Part shown: in pieces, positions 19,400-27,337 of the stretch
How positions within the stretch are numbered: position 1 is the stretch's first letter
Layout of the letters: the number at the start of each line of letters is the position of its first letter
NCBI RefSeq assembly: GCF_004000945.1
Contig: NZ_BIMF01000001.1
Span: 372,001-436,000 of the forward strand
DNA from: Paenibacillus lautus NBRC 15380
GTDB taxonomy: Bacteria > Bacillota > Bacilli > Paenibacillales > Paenibacillaceae
DNA: 64,000 nt
Direction: 5' to 3'
The notes under the pieces: model-generated
What the model was told of the DNA's origin: nothing
Databases searched by the model: none
Seen by the model: only the letters and a program-made list of their open reading frames with translations
Position numbers and translations under genes: made by a program

Positions 19400-20074
19400 T
19401 TAGTCAAACTCCTTACGTGTCCATTCGTCTTCGGGTATATCCAGCGCTTCGCCGCTAAACCGCTCTTCCTTGAACGGGTCCGCTTCGTTATGGAAGCCGT
19501 TTCGTTCCCAGAAGCCCGGGCGGTCTTCCTTCATAAACTCGATGCCGCGCAGCCACTTGGCGCTCTTCCAGAAATAGCGGTGCGGCACAACCGTGCGAAG
19601 CGGCCAGCCATGCTTGTCCGTCAGCGGCTCGCCGTTGAAACGATAGGCCAGCAGCACGTTATCCTTGAGCAAATCCTCGATCGGTACATTCGTGTCATAA
19701 TCGGGATCGGCATGAAACATGACGTATTTGGCATCAGGCTTGATCCCCAGCTCCGCTATGAAATCCCGAAACAGGATGCCCTCCCATACCGTATCGAACT
19801 TGGACCAGCGCGTGACGCAGTGAATGTCAGTGTTCACGGTTACCGTTGGCATCGCCATAAGATCTTCATAGGTAAACGTCCGTTCCTCTTCGACTTCGCC
19901 GAATACCTTGAGGGTCCATTCCGACATGTCGTAATGAGGAACCTCCCCTTCATGCAAAATCGGGAATTTCTCGGTCAGCGTCTGCCCCGGCGGCAGCTTG
20001 GCACGCTGCTCCTCGGTCAGGTTGCCCACCGCCACCGGCTTCATTTTCTTCAATCGTTCTGCTTTTTTGTGCAC
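19400..20074 (-). CDS. sulfite-oxidase-like molybdopterin oxidoreductase (YuiH type)
   Basis: A 224-residue molybdopterin-binding domain without signal peptide. The molybdenum ligand is Cys86 in DIHCVTRWSKFD, and the cofactor-binding stretch GWPLRTVVPHRYFWKSAKW is clear. A GTG at 20074 is preferred as start because AAAGGAG lies 9 bases upstream; the ATG at 20083 touches that site. It stands between the importer permease and the phosphorylase gene, with 97 bases to the permease. The link of a molybdoenzyme with nucleoside use is unexplained; it may oxidise an imported heterocycle or simply be carried along. Confidence 0.85.
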   Translation of the reverse strand: MHKKAERLKKMKPVAVGNLTEEQRAKLPPGQTLTEKFPILHEGEVPHYDMSEWTLKVFGEVEEERTFTYEDLMAMPTVTVNTDIHCVTRWSKFDTVWEGILFRDFIAELGIKPDAKYVMFHADPDYDTNVPIEDLLKDNVLLAYRFNGEPLTDKHGWPLRTVVPHRYFWKSAKWLRGIEFMKEDRPGFWERNGFHNEADPFKEERFSGEALDIPEDEWTRKEFD

Positions 20075-20171
20075 CAAGTTCATCTCCTTTATGCTTTGTC
20101 GGCTTTCGCATCCGCCTATCGTCTGGATGACTTCAATCACATCACAGGTTGTCGCGGCGCGGCATACGCGC

Positions 20172-21095
20172 CTATCTGGAGCTGGATCCCTGCTTCAGCG
20201 CGTCCTGCTGGAAGCTTTTATCCTTAAAGAAGAACATCGCCAGAATCGTCACGACATAAGGCAGCATCTGCGTGAAATGCGTAGGCAGCGCCAGCCCCTG
20301 GAACCGGATGCTGAGCGCATCCATAAAGCCGAACAGCAGGCTTGCCGCCGTTACCCCAAGCGGACCCGATTGGCCCAGCATCGTCGCTACGAGCGCGATA
20401 AAGCCGCGTCCGGCCGTCATGCCTTCCGTAAACATCGTCACCTGTCCAAGCGACAGCTGCGCGCCAGCAAGCGCACATAACACGCCGCTCGCCAGCACGG
20501 CTCCATACTGGTACCGTCTCACACGGATGCCCACGCTTTTGGCTGCGAGCGGGTTCTCGCCGGCAGCCAGGAACCGGAAGCCGTTCTTCGTGCGATAGAA
20601 ATAATACCACATGAGGCCCGCAATCAAAAACGACAGATAGACAAGCGGCGTCAGACCCGCCAGTATCGGACCGATCACCGGAATATCCTCGATAATCGGA
20701 ATGTTCCATTTTGGCAGCCCGACCATCGTATTGTCATAAAATGCACCTTTTACATCAAAAATAGCCCGTAAGCTAAACGTGGTCAATCCGGCCGCCAACG
20801 CATTCATCGCGATACCGACCACAATGACGTTCGCCTGCAGATTAATGCTGAGATACGCAAAGATAAAAGAGAAAATCGAAACGATCGCAATCGCGAACAA
20901 AATCGCATAAAAGACGTTGCCGAAGAAGTGGTTCCCCACCACGGCGGAAAAAGCACCCAGCAGCATAAAGCCTTCCAAACCGACGTTGAACAATCCGACG
21001 CGCGAACACAGGGCACCGCCGAGGGCCGCAAGCAAGATCGGAGTGAGCACGCGGAGGGCCGAGTTGATTAAGGCAAGATCAAACAGCTGTTCCAT
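20172..21095 (-). CDS. nucleoside ABC transporter permease (NupQ/YufQ-like)
   Basis: A 307-residue membrane protein with about eight hydrophobic segments of the BPD_transp_2 (LivH/RbsC) fold. Typical motifs are GLFNVGLEGFMLLGAFSAV and GENPLAAKSVGIRVRRYQ, the latter a cytoplasmic coupling loop. It overlaps the upstream permease gene by 17 bases. With its partner, an ATPase and a BMP lipoprotein, it forms an importer of the kind that brings in guanosine and other nucleosides in Bacillus (NupNOPQ). Confidence 0.9.
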   Translation of the reverse strand: MEQLFDLALINSALRVLTPILLAALGGALCSRVGLFNVGLEGFMLLGAFSAVVGNHFFGNVFYAILFAIAIVSIFSFIFAYLSINLQANVIVVGIAMNALAAGLTTFSLRAIFDVKGAFYDNTMVGLPKWNIPIIEDIPVIGPILAGLTPLVYLSFLIAGLMWYYFYRTKNGFRFLAAGENPLAAKSVGIRVRRYQYGAVLASGVLCALAGAQLSLGQVTMFTEGMTAGRGFIALVATMLGQSGPLGVTAASLLFGFMDALSIRFQGLALPTHFTQMLPYVVTILAMFFFKDKSFQQDALKQGSSSR

Positions 21096-22146
21096 CGGAT
21101 TTGTTCCCCTTTCTGCGCTTCAGGAAGCTGTAAGTGAATCGGGCGGAAATAAACAGAATCAGCACGGCTTGGATGATCGCTCCTACCTCAAGCGGCACTT
21201 CCGTATTTCGTTCCACGCCCATACCGCCTGTCTGCAGCGCGGCCAAAAAGATCGATGCAATCAGCGTACCGATCGGATGCGATCCTGCCAACAATGCAGC
21301 CATGATGCCCGTCCAGGCATAGTCGGCCGTAGATAATGCACCATCGATATAACGATACTGGGAGCCCAGAATTTCAACGGCCCCGCCAAGTCCGGCCAAG
21401 CCCCCGCTGAAGAACATCGCACCAAGCATCATCGGACCGCGCTTAACGCCGCCAAACAGGGCAAACAGCGGATTGCCGCCAAGCATCCGTACCTCGTAAC
21501 CGATCACGGAGCGTTTCAACAGCACGAATATAATCAACGCGGCCAGCACCGCGAGCACAAAGCCTACATGCAGCGGCATGCCGGAGATCAGCTTCGGCAG
21601 CCAGACGCTGTTATCGAGCATTTCGGATTGCGCCATCGCAGCGGAGCCCGAGCGGTCCTTCAGCGGATAGGCGACCAGATAACCCGCAAACAAAACAGCC
21701 ACATAATTCAAGAGCAGCGTGGAGATCAGCAGGTTCACCCGGAACCGGGCATCAAAATATCCGGCCATCACCGACCATAATCCACCCGCAATCACACCTG
21801 CAAGGATGGCAGCGATGCACACCAGCCAGCCGGGGCCCGGCATATACAATCCGACCAATGCGGCAGAAAGCGCGCCAAACACCATCTGACCTTCAGCGCC
21901 AAGGTTAAAGAAACCTGCCCGAAAAGCAAACGCCGCGCCCAGACCGATCAGAATGATCGGGGTCGCCCGGGACAGCGTATTCGTAAAGAAATACATGCCG
22001 CCGAAGGCACCCTTCCACATCTCCGCATAAGTCTGCAGGATATCGCCGCCGGCAATCATGATCGCGATGGCTCCGGCAAGCAGCCCAACAATGATGGCGG
22101 CAATCGGCTGGAGCAGCGGAAGCGTAAATTTTGTCCATTTATTCAT
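21079..22146 (-). CDS. nucleoside ABC transporter permease (NupP/YufP-like)
   Basis: A 355-residue membrane subunit with the BPD_transp_2 fold; AGFFNLGAEGQMVFGALSAA and MLGGNPLFALFGGVKRG match the family. Its ATG shares one base with the ATPase stop (TAATG), showing tight coupling. The conserved order lipoprotein, ATPase, permease, permease is that of BMP-type nucleoside importers. The basic C-terminus (LKRRKGNK) faces the cytoplasm. Confidence 0.9.
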   Translation of the reverse strand: MNKWTKFTLPLLQPIAAIIVGLLAGAIAIMIAGGDILQTYAEMWKGAFGGMYFFTNTLSRATPIILIGLGAAFAFRAGFFNLGAEGQMVFGALSAALVGLYMPGPGWLVCIAAILAGVIAGGLWSVMAGYFDARFRVNLLISTLLLNYVAVLFAGYLVAYPLKDRSGSAAMAQSEMLDNSVWLPKLISGMPLHVGFVLAVLAALIIFVLLKRSVIGYEVRMLGGNPLFALFGGVKRGPMMLGAMFFSGGLAGLGGAVEILGSQYRYIDGALSTADYAWTGIMAALLAGSHPIGTLIASIFLAALQTGGMGVERNTEVPLEVGAIIQAVLILFISARFTYSFLKRRKGNKSDGTAV

Positions 22147-23639
22147 TACAAGGCTCCTCCCGCCATCAGCAGTCCCAACTTCTCTTCTGTCGCTTCCTTC
22201 GCCGACAGCTCGCCCGCGATTCGGCCTTCAAACATAACCAGAACCCGGTCGGACAGCTTCAAAATTTCTGTTAATTCAGACGATACCAGCAGAATTCCCG
22301 TCCCCTCTTCACGCCGCTTGAGCAGCTCGCCATGGATTGTCTCCATGGCTCCGATGTCGACGCCCCGCGTCGGTTCGGCAGCGATCAGGAACGGGGTTCC
22401 CTGCTCCAGTTCCCGTGCGACGATCAGCTTCTGCAGATTGCCGCCAGATAAATACTGCGTGCTTGTCTCCAGAGATCCGGTCTTGATCGAGAACTTCTGA
22501 ACCCATCCGGAAACCAGTGAACGAATGTCCTTCAGATTAAGGAAGCCGCCCTTCTGCAAGCGGCGGTGGTGCCCCATAAGCCCGGTGTCCATCACGGTTG
22601 CCGTTCGATTAGCACCCCATACATAGCGATCCTCCGGAATATGGGCTAATCCGTGCTCCCGTATTTCCCTTGTCGACATGCCGGTTACGTCCTTGCCCGA
22701 AACGGCAATCCGGCCGCTGTCCGGCTGAGCCAGACCGGAGATCACCTGCAGCAGTTCGGATTGCCCGTTGCCTGAAATACCGGCAATCCCGACAACCTCG
22801 CCTGCCCGCACTTCCAGGTTTACGCCGTCCAGAACCGGCTTTCCTTTCGTTCCGCGGATGGAAACGTCCGATACTTCCAGCACCTTCTCACCCGGCGTGA
22901 TCGGCTTGCGGTCCAGTTCTATCAGCTCGCGGCCGACCATGAGACGGGAAAGCTGATGGGCATCGGTGTTTCCCTTCTCCACCACGCCCGTGACGGCACC
23001 GTCACGGAGCACCGTGATGCGATCGGCCACGTCAAGAACCTCGTTCAGCTTATGACTGATCAGGATAAAGCTCTTTCCCTGTTTGGAGAGCTGTTTAATG
23101 GCATCCAGGAGCTCCTGCACCTCAAGCGGCGTCAGCACGCCCGTCGGCTCATCCAATATAATAATTTCGGCGCCCTGATACAGCACCTTCAATATTTCAA
23201 CCCGCTGCTGCACGCCTGGTGCGCTGCTGCTTACGATGGCACGGGGATCCACCTTCATGCCGTATTGATCACAAAGACCCTCAACAATCTTCACGGCTTG
23301 CTTGCGGTCAAACCTGGCACCTGATCCCGGCTCATTGCCGATTACGATATTCTCAGCGATTGTAAACGTAGGAAACAGCATGAAGTGCTGATGCACCATG
23401 CCGATGCCGCCTTGAATTGCGTCAAGCGGGCTTGCAAACGAAACCTCCTTGCCATTCAGCCGAATCGTACCCGAGGTTGGCTGCTCCATCCCGTACAATA
23501 TCCGCATCAGCGTTGTTTTGCCTGCACCATTCTCCCCGACAATCGCATGAACCTCACCCGCGCGCAGCGAAAAATCAATGCCGCGGTTTGCGCTAAACTC
23601 GCCATACTTTTTCGTAATATTGTCCATTTGGAGTAGCAT
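22146..23639 (-). CDS. nucleoside ABC transporter ATPase, double ABC domain (NupO-like)
   Basis: A 497-residue protein with two ABC domains as in sugar/nucleoside CUT2 importers. Domain 1: Walker A GENGAGKTT at 35-43, degenerate signature APGVQQR, Walker B IIILDEPTGVL. Domain 2: degenerate Walker A GISGNGQSE, full signature LSGGNLQK and IAAEPTRGVD. This asymmetry, one canonical P-loop and one canonical signature, is typical of the family. It drives uptake with the two permeases encoded downstream. Confidence 0.93.
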   Translation of the reverse strand: MLLQMDNITKKYGEFSANRGIDFSLRAGEVHAIVGENGAGKTTLMRILYGMEQPTSGTIRLNGKEVSFASPLDAIQGGIGMVHQHFMLFPTFTIAENIVIGNEPGSGARFDRKQAVKIVEGLCDQYGMKVDPRAIVSSSAPGVQQRVEILKVLYQGAEIIILDEPTGVLTPLEVQELLDAIKQLSKQGKSFILISHKLNEVLDVADRITVLRDGAVTGVVEKGNTDAHQLSRLMVGRELIELDRKPITPGEKVLEVSDVSIRGTKGKPVLDGVNLEVRAGEVVGIAGISGNGQSELLQVISGLAQPDSGRIAVSGKDVTGMSTREIREHGLAHIPEDRYVWGANRTATVMDTGLMGHHRRLQKGGFLNLKDIRSLVSGWVQKFSIKTGSLETSTQYLSGGNLQKLIVARELEQGTPFLIAAEPTRGVDIGAMETIHGELLKRREEGTGILLVSSELTEILKLSDRVLVMFEGRIAGELSAKEATEEKLGLLMAGGAL

Positions 23640-23672
23640 CGAGTCATGCCTTCCTTTCGCTTCTGAATGAAA

Positions 23673-23698
23673 GACCGACTGCTCATGTGCAGCCGGTC
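23673..23698 (-). terminator. intercistronic hairpin between lipoprotein and ATPase genes
   Basis: Arms 23673-23682 and 23689-23698 (GACCGACTGC, GCAGCCGGTC) pair at 9 of 10 positions, with a G-U pair on the transcript, around a 6-base loop and without a T run. Such hairpins commonly let the binding-protein message outlast the rest of the operon. Confidence 0.5.
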
Positions 23699-23708
23699 CA
23701 GGTGAGAA

Positions 23709-24746
23709 CTAATTTTGTTCCAATGCGTTCGTTACTTTAATCTTTCCGGCGATAATATCGTCGGAAATCACCTTAAGCTGATCCACGATGTCTTGTCCAA
23801 TGAATGGGTTAAGCGGTGTTTTGCTCTCATGCGTAACGTAAGTGAGACCTACAGCGCCTTCTTTCAAGCCGTAGTCACGAATATCGAAAGTATATTTGCC
23901 CTCTGCAAAATCTTTAACCGTTTCATATACAACAGCGTCTGTCCCTTTCAATTGTGCAAGCACCACATGCTCCGGCTCCGTGTTGTCCGTATCTTGTCCG
24001 GAAGTGAAGAAGCCTTTCTCTTTCGCTGCTTCGAACACGCCCAGATCGCCTACAGCGGACATACCCGCTACGAAATCCGCACCTTTGGAGTTCTGCAGAA
24101 GCGCAAGCTCCTTCGCCTTAGCCGGGTCGTCGAATCCGCCAACGAAGTTAACGAAAATTTCAATATTCGGATTGACCGATTTCGCGCCTTCCTCAAAGCC
24201 GGTCATGTATTTGTGCATAATCGGAATGTCGTTTGCCACAACGTTACCGACCTTGTTCGTCTTGGTTGCCAATCCGGCAGCCGCTCCAAGCAGGTAAGCA
24301 GCTTCATGCTCGCGGAATCCGACGCTGCGGACATTCGGCAAATCCACGACCGTATCGATAATGGCAAAAGGCACGTCCGGATTCTCCGGTGCAACCTTCT
24401 TCAATGCATCTTCCATCTGGAAGGTGGATGTGATGATCAAATCATATTTTTCGGCAACCGCCGTACGCAGGTTTTGCTCAATCGAAGCCGGGTCTGTCGA
24501 TTCAATCGTTTTCACTTCAACATTGAAATCGGCAGCAGCCTTCTGCAATCCTTCGTCCATCAATGCAAAGAAAGGATTCACGCCGATCTTCTCAGGGAGA
24601 ACAAGTGCAATGCGTTTCTTATCTTGAGATCCATCTGAACCGCCATTAGCTGCACCACTGTCAGTAGACTTATCATCATTGCCGCAACCTGCAAGCAATC
24701 CAACGGATAATACGAGTGTTAATAGAATTGACCATGTCTTTTTCAT
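23709..24746 (-). CDS. BMP-family nucleoside-binding lipoprotein (NupN-like)
   Basis: A 345-residue lipoprotein. The signal peptide MKKTWSILLTLVLSVGLLAGC ends in a lipobox (LAGC), so it is lipid-anchored outside the cell. A Ser/Gly/Asp linker leads into the PnrA/BMP fold: KKRIALVLPEKIGVNPFF, DLIITSTFQMEDAL, SVGFREHEAAYLLGAAAGL. These are family traits of purine-nucleoside receptors. The ATG is preceded by GGAGG at a longish distance with a closer AGGA. First gene of the importer operon; a PurBox stands about 175 bases upstream. Confidence 0.92.
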   Translation of the reverse strand: MKKTWSILLTLVLSVGLLAGCGNDDKSTDSGAANGGSDGSQDKKRIALVLPEKIGVNPFFALMDEGLQKAAADFNVEVKTIESTDPASIEQNLRTAVAEKYDLIITSTFQMEDALKKVAPENPDVPFAIIDTVVDLPNVRSVGFREHEAAYLLGAAAGLATKTNKVGNVVANDIPIMHKYMTGFEEGAKSVNPNIEIFVNFVGGFDDPAKAKELALLQNSKGADFVAGMSAVGDLGVFEAAKEKGFFTSGQDTDNTEPEHVVLAQLKGTDAVVYETVKDFAEGKYTFDIRDYGLKEGAVGLTYVTHESKTPLNPFIGQDIVDQLKVISDDIIAGKIKVTNALEQN

Positions 24747-24887
24747 TTCCTGACCTTATCCTCCTAGATGAGCACTTTTTTATACTATTATCCTATGGTA
24801 TAGACAAGCAGATGTCAAAACAAAAATTTTAGCGTTTTATGTAGTTTAATGTGTTTTTTAGCAAAAATTTGGTGGAAAACTGCAGAT

Positions 24888-24932
24888 ATCACAGAACATT
24901 ACCTTATCCAAATGTCGATAATGTTCGGAATT
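24888..24932 (-). promoter_or_regulatory. PurBox pair, candidate PurR binding site
   Basis: The minus strand at 24920-24932 reads AATTCCGAACATT, matching the PurBox AWWWCCGAACWWT at all 13 positions. A weaker copy on the plus strand (24888-24900, ATCACAGAACATT, 11 of 13) faces it. The central tetramers are 27 bases apart, about one helical turn more than the 16-17 known from Bacillus subtilis. The rest of 24747-25007 holds a plausible promoter near 24780-24810 and no gene. Confidence 0.55.
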
Positions 24933-25007
24933 TGCCAACATTTGAGCAAACGCTTTCGACATGAATCAGGATGAAAACGCATCCAAACCTATATACTTTC
25001 ACTCCTA

Positions 25008-25033
25008 CAAAAAGGATGCCTAATGGCATCCTT
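25008..25033 (-). terminator. terminator after the SLH fragment
   Basis: AAGGATGCC (25012-25020), loop TAAT, GGCATCCTT (25025-25033); on the minus strand the stem is followed by TTTTTG. Confidence 0.75.
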
Positions 25034-25119
25034 CATGTATCATCTCTATTTAGATGAAGCAACATATGGAAAGGTTCCTCGAACCTGCCTCGATAAACCC
25101 AGCCAATCTGTGTTTAGTA

Positions 25120-25584
25120 TCAATCGATCAGCTCTGCGGCCTTCAATAACCGCTGCAGCATGACGGCAGCCTCGCCTCGGGACAGCTTCTGCAGCGGCTT
25201 AAGCCCTGCGTCGGTTCCTTGGGCAATTCCTTGTTTCACAAGGACTGCCGCAGCCGGTTTGGCCCAATCGGACAAGTCCTCACGGTCTCCGAAAGAGGAA
25301 AGGACGGTTGCTGCTTCCATCTCATTCACGGCACTCGTTATTCCTGCCAGCTTCATCACTCTCGCCATGACCGCCATGGCCTCTTGACGCGTAATGCCTT
25401 GATCTGGACGGAAACAGCCGTCCTCATATCCCTGAAGAAGCTCATACTGCACGGCTTGTGCAATGATTCCGCTATACCAGTCGCCTGCGCTGACATCCTG
25501 AAAAGCAGGGACTTCGCCCTTCGCCCCAGGCAAACCGAGTGCCCTCACGATCATGGCAGCAAACTCATGACAACCGTCTATCCA
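25120..25584 (-). pseudogene. SLH-domain protein, C-terminal fragment
   Basis: The reading frame contains the end of one S-layer homology domain (HEFAAMIVRALGL) and two further SLH units (FQDVSAGDWYSGIIAQAVQYELLQGYEDG, then ITRQEAMAVMARVM and SRGEAAVMLQRLL). SLH units normally sit at an end of a large exported protein. Here there is no signal peptide, and the frame runs upstream to a stop immediately at the end of the MATE gene. The 5' part has therefore been lost by a deletion whose junction lies near 25560-25585. A proper ribosome site is not seen, so it is probably not made. Confidence 0.75.
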
Positions 25585-26937
25585 TCATGAGCTGAAGGAT
25601 CGTATCCATTTGAATCGGTTGACCTTCACGATCGCCACAAAACACTTCAGAATCTGATCGGACTTCAAGCAAATGAATATGGCGAGCGGTGATAAATGGA
25701 ACACGAACGCGCATAATGCTGATGAGGGCAGCACGATCAGCCACATAAAAATCAAATCGTTGTAGAGCACAAAGCGGGTGTCTCCCCCGCTTCGCACAAT
25801 GCCCGTCAAGGCCGGCATCTGATAAGCCGTTCCGACTACGGTGATCGACAACACCGTCATGAAATGCAGCGCGAGGGTTTTCGCCTCCTCGGATATGGAG
25901 TAGAAGCCCAGCACAAAATCCTTAAGCACAAACAGCACAGCGCCCGTCAGCAAGCCGAGCAGGATATACAGAATCTGCAGCGTTTTGGCATAGGATATGA
26001 TTTTGTCCATCAAACCTTCTCCGATGGTCTTCCCAATCAGCACAGCCGTTGCACTGGCCGAAGCGTATACGATGACAGTCACCATCTGGAAAATCGTTGT
26101 GGCAATGCTGTTGGCGGCAATCGCCGATTCTCCCATATGCCCCAGGATGGCGGTTTGTGCCGCCATGGCAAGCCCCCATATCGTGTTGGACAGCAGAATC
26201 GGGGAGCCTACGCGAATGTATTGTTTGAAGAGCTCCATATCGAACTGCAGGAAATCCTGCATCTTCAGTAAGATTTTACGATCAAACCGCTTAATATAAA
26301 CGATGACGATCACGCATTCAATGATCCTGGCCGTCAGGGTAGCGATAGCCGATCCGGCCACGCCAAGTTCGGGAAAACCCAAATACCCGTAGATGAGGAT
26401 ATAGTTCAGGCAGATGTTGATAATCAAGGTCGATAACGATACCACAAAGCCGATTTTCACCGTTTCCACGCTTCGCAATGAAGCCAGCAAGGAATTGGTG
26501 ACGGCAAAAAAGATATAAGAGAAACAGATGATTTGTAAATAGTCCACGCCGGCGGCTATGACATTCTCTTCGTTCGTAAACAAGGACAATACCTCATGCG
26601 GGAAAAAGAACACGATTGCCCATAACACAATACTGAGAAAAATGGCCATGCGCATGCCGATGCTTGCCGCTTTTTTGATGGAGCCTAGATCCTTCGCTCC
26701 CCAAAATCTGGACGACATGATGACCAACCCTTCGCATACGCCCAAAACCAGCATGTGCAGCAGGAATTGGATCTGGTTCGCGAGCGCAACGCCCGATAGC
26801 GCCGATTCACTGTATCCTCCCAGCATGACGTTGTCCGACAAGTTCACGCCGACCGATATCAGGTTCTGCATCCCGATCACAAGCGTCAGCCAGAAAAAGC
26901 TTTTGTAGAACCCTTTTTCGCGAACAAATAAACTCAT
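25585..26937 (-). CDS. MATE family multidrug/Na+ efflux transporter
   Basis: A 450-residue membrane protein with twelve hydrophobic segments in two halves, the usual size of MATE exporters. The start at 26937 (MSLFVREKGFYKSFF) follows GAAGGG; the upstream 21 codons lack a site. Features include NLSDNVMLGGYSESALSGVALANQIQF in helix 1-2 and the matching GLAMAAQTAILGHMGESAIAANSIA in the second half. It is followed directly by the truncated SLH frame. It should export cationic drugs or metabolites using a Na+ or H+ gradient. Confidence 0.92.
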   Translation of the reverse strand: MSLFVREKGFYKSFFWLTLVIGMQNLISVGVNLSDNVMLGGYSESALSGVALANQIQFLLHMLVLGVCEGLVIMSSRFWGAKDLGSIKKAASIGMRMAIFLSIVLWAIVFFFPHEVLSLFTNEENVIAAGVDYLQIICFSYIFFAVTNSLLASLRSVETVKIGFVVSLSTLIINICLNYILIYGYLGFPELGVAGSAIATLTARIIECVIVIVYIKRFDRKILLKMQDFLQFDMELFKQYIRVGSPILLSNTIWGLAMAAQTAILGHMGESAIAANSIATTIFQMVTVIVYASASATAVLIGKTIGEGLMDKIISYAKTLQILYILLGLLTGAVLFVLKDFVLGFYSISEEAKTLALHFMTVLSITVVGTAYQMPALTGIVRSGGDTRFVLYNDLIFMWLIVLPSSALCAFVFHLSPLAIFICLKSDQILKCFVAIVKVNRFKWIRSFSS

Positions 26938-27060
26938 GTCAGTTAACCCTTCTTCGTCTATAAGATGATGAATCTCTAATATATATATGAAATTACGCAA
27001 ATGAACAGAACAAAATGGAGTGAGGCATCCTTTCCATAGATTAGTAGATTGATAGAATCA

Positions 27061-27162
27061 AAAACATAATAACATTATAATGTTTTTGCGTTAAAAAACT
27101 AGTCATCAAGTTGGAGGATGCTGCGAATGCCGGTATTCGAACTTCGACGGTATCCTTGGTGA
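27061..27162 (+). promoter_or_regulatory. promoter-like site with possible short leader peptide
   Basis: A perfect TATAAT lies at 27076-27081 inside a near-palindrome (AAAACATAAT / ATAATGTTTT, 27061-27086). About 40 bases on, GGAGG is followed at 9 bases by a tiny frame MPVFELRRYPW-stop (27127-27162). The next 175 bases before the chitinase show scattered inverted repeats, including AAATCCC/GGGATTT at 27172 and 27253, but no other gene. This could be a regulated leader; the evidence is modest. Confidence 0.35.
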
Positions 27163-27337
27163 TTCCACAGCAAATCCCCTGCCTATCGTCACATCTCAAC
27201 CCGCTTGGTCGCGCTAGAGGTTCCCTTCAGTGTCAACCGCGCGTTATATCGTGGGATTTCCTGACTATGTACAAAACAACATACCGTATATATGATGGCA
27301 GTGTAATCCAATCCCAATGATATAGAGGAGAATGTGT

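Noticed and set aside
24747..25007. Possible purine riboswitch before the nucleoside-binding protein gene
   Set aside because: The conserved junction and loop sequences of the purine aptamer were not found; a PurBox was found instead.
27111..27320. 69-codon frame before the chitinase
   Set aside because: No ribosome site fits its start and the sequence is not protein-like; a shorter frame in another phase has the ribosome site.
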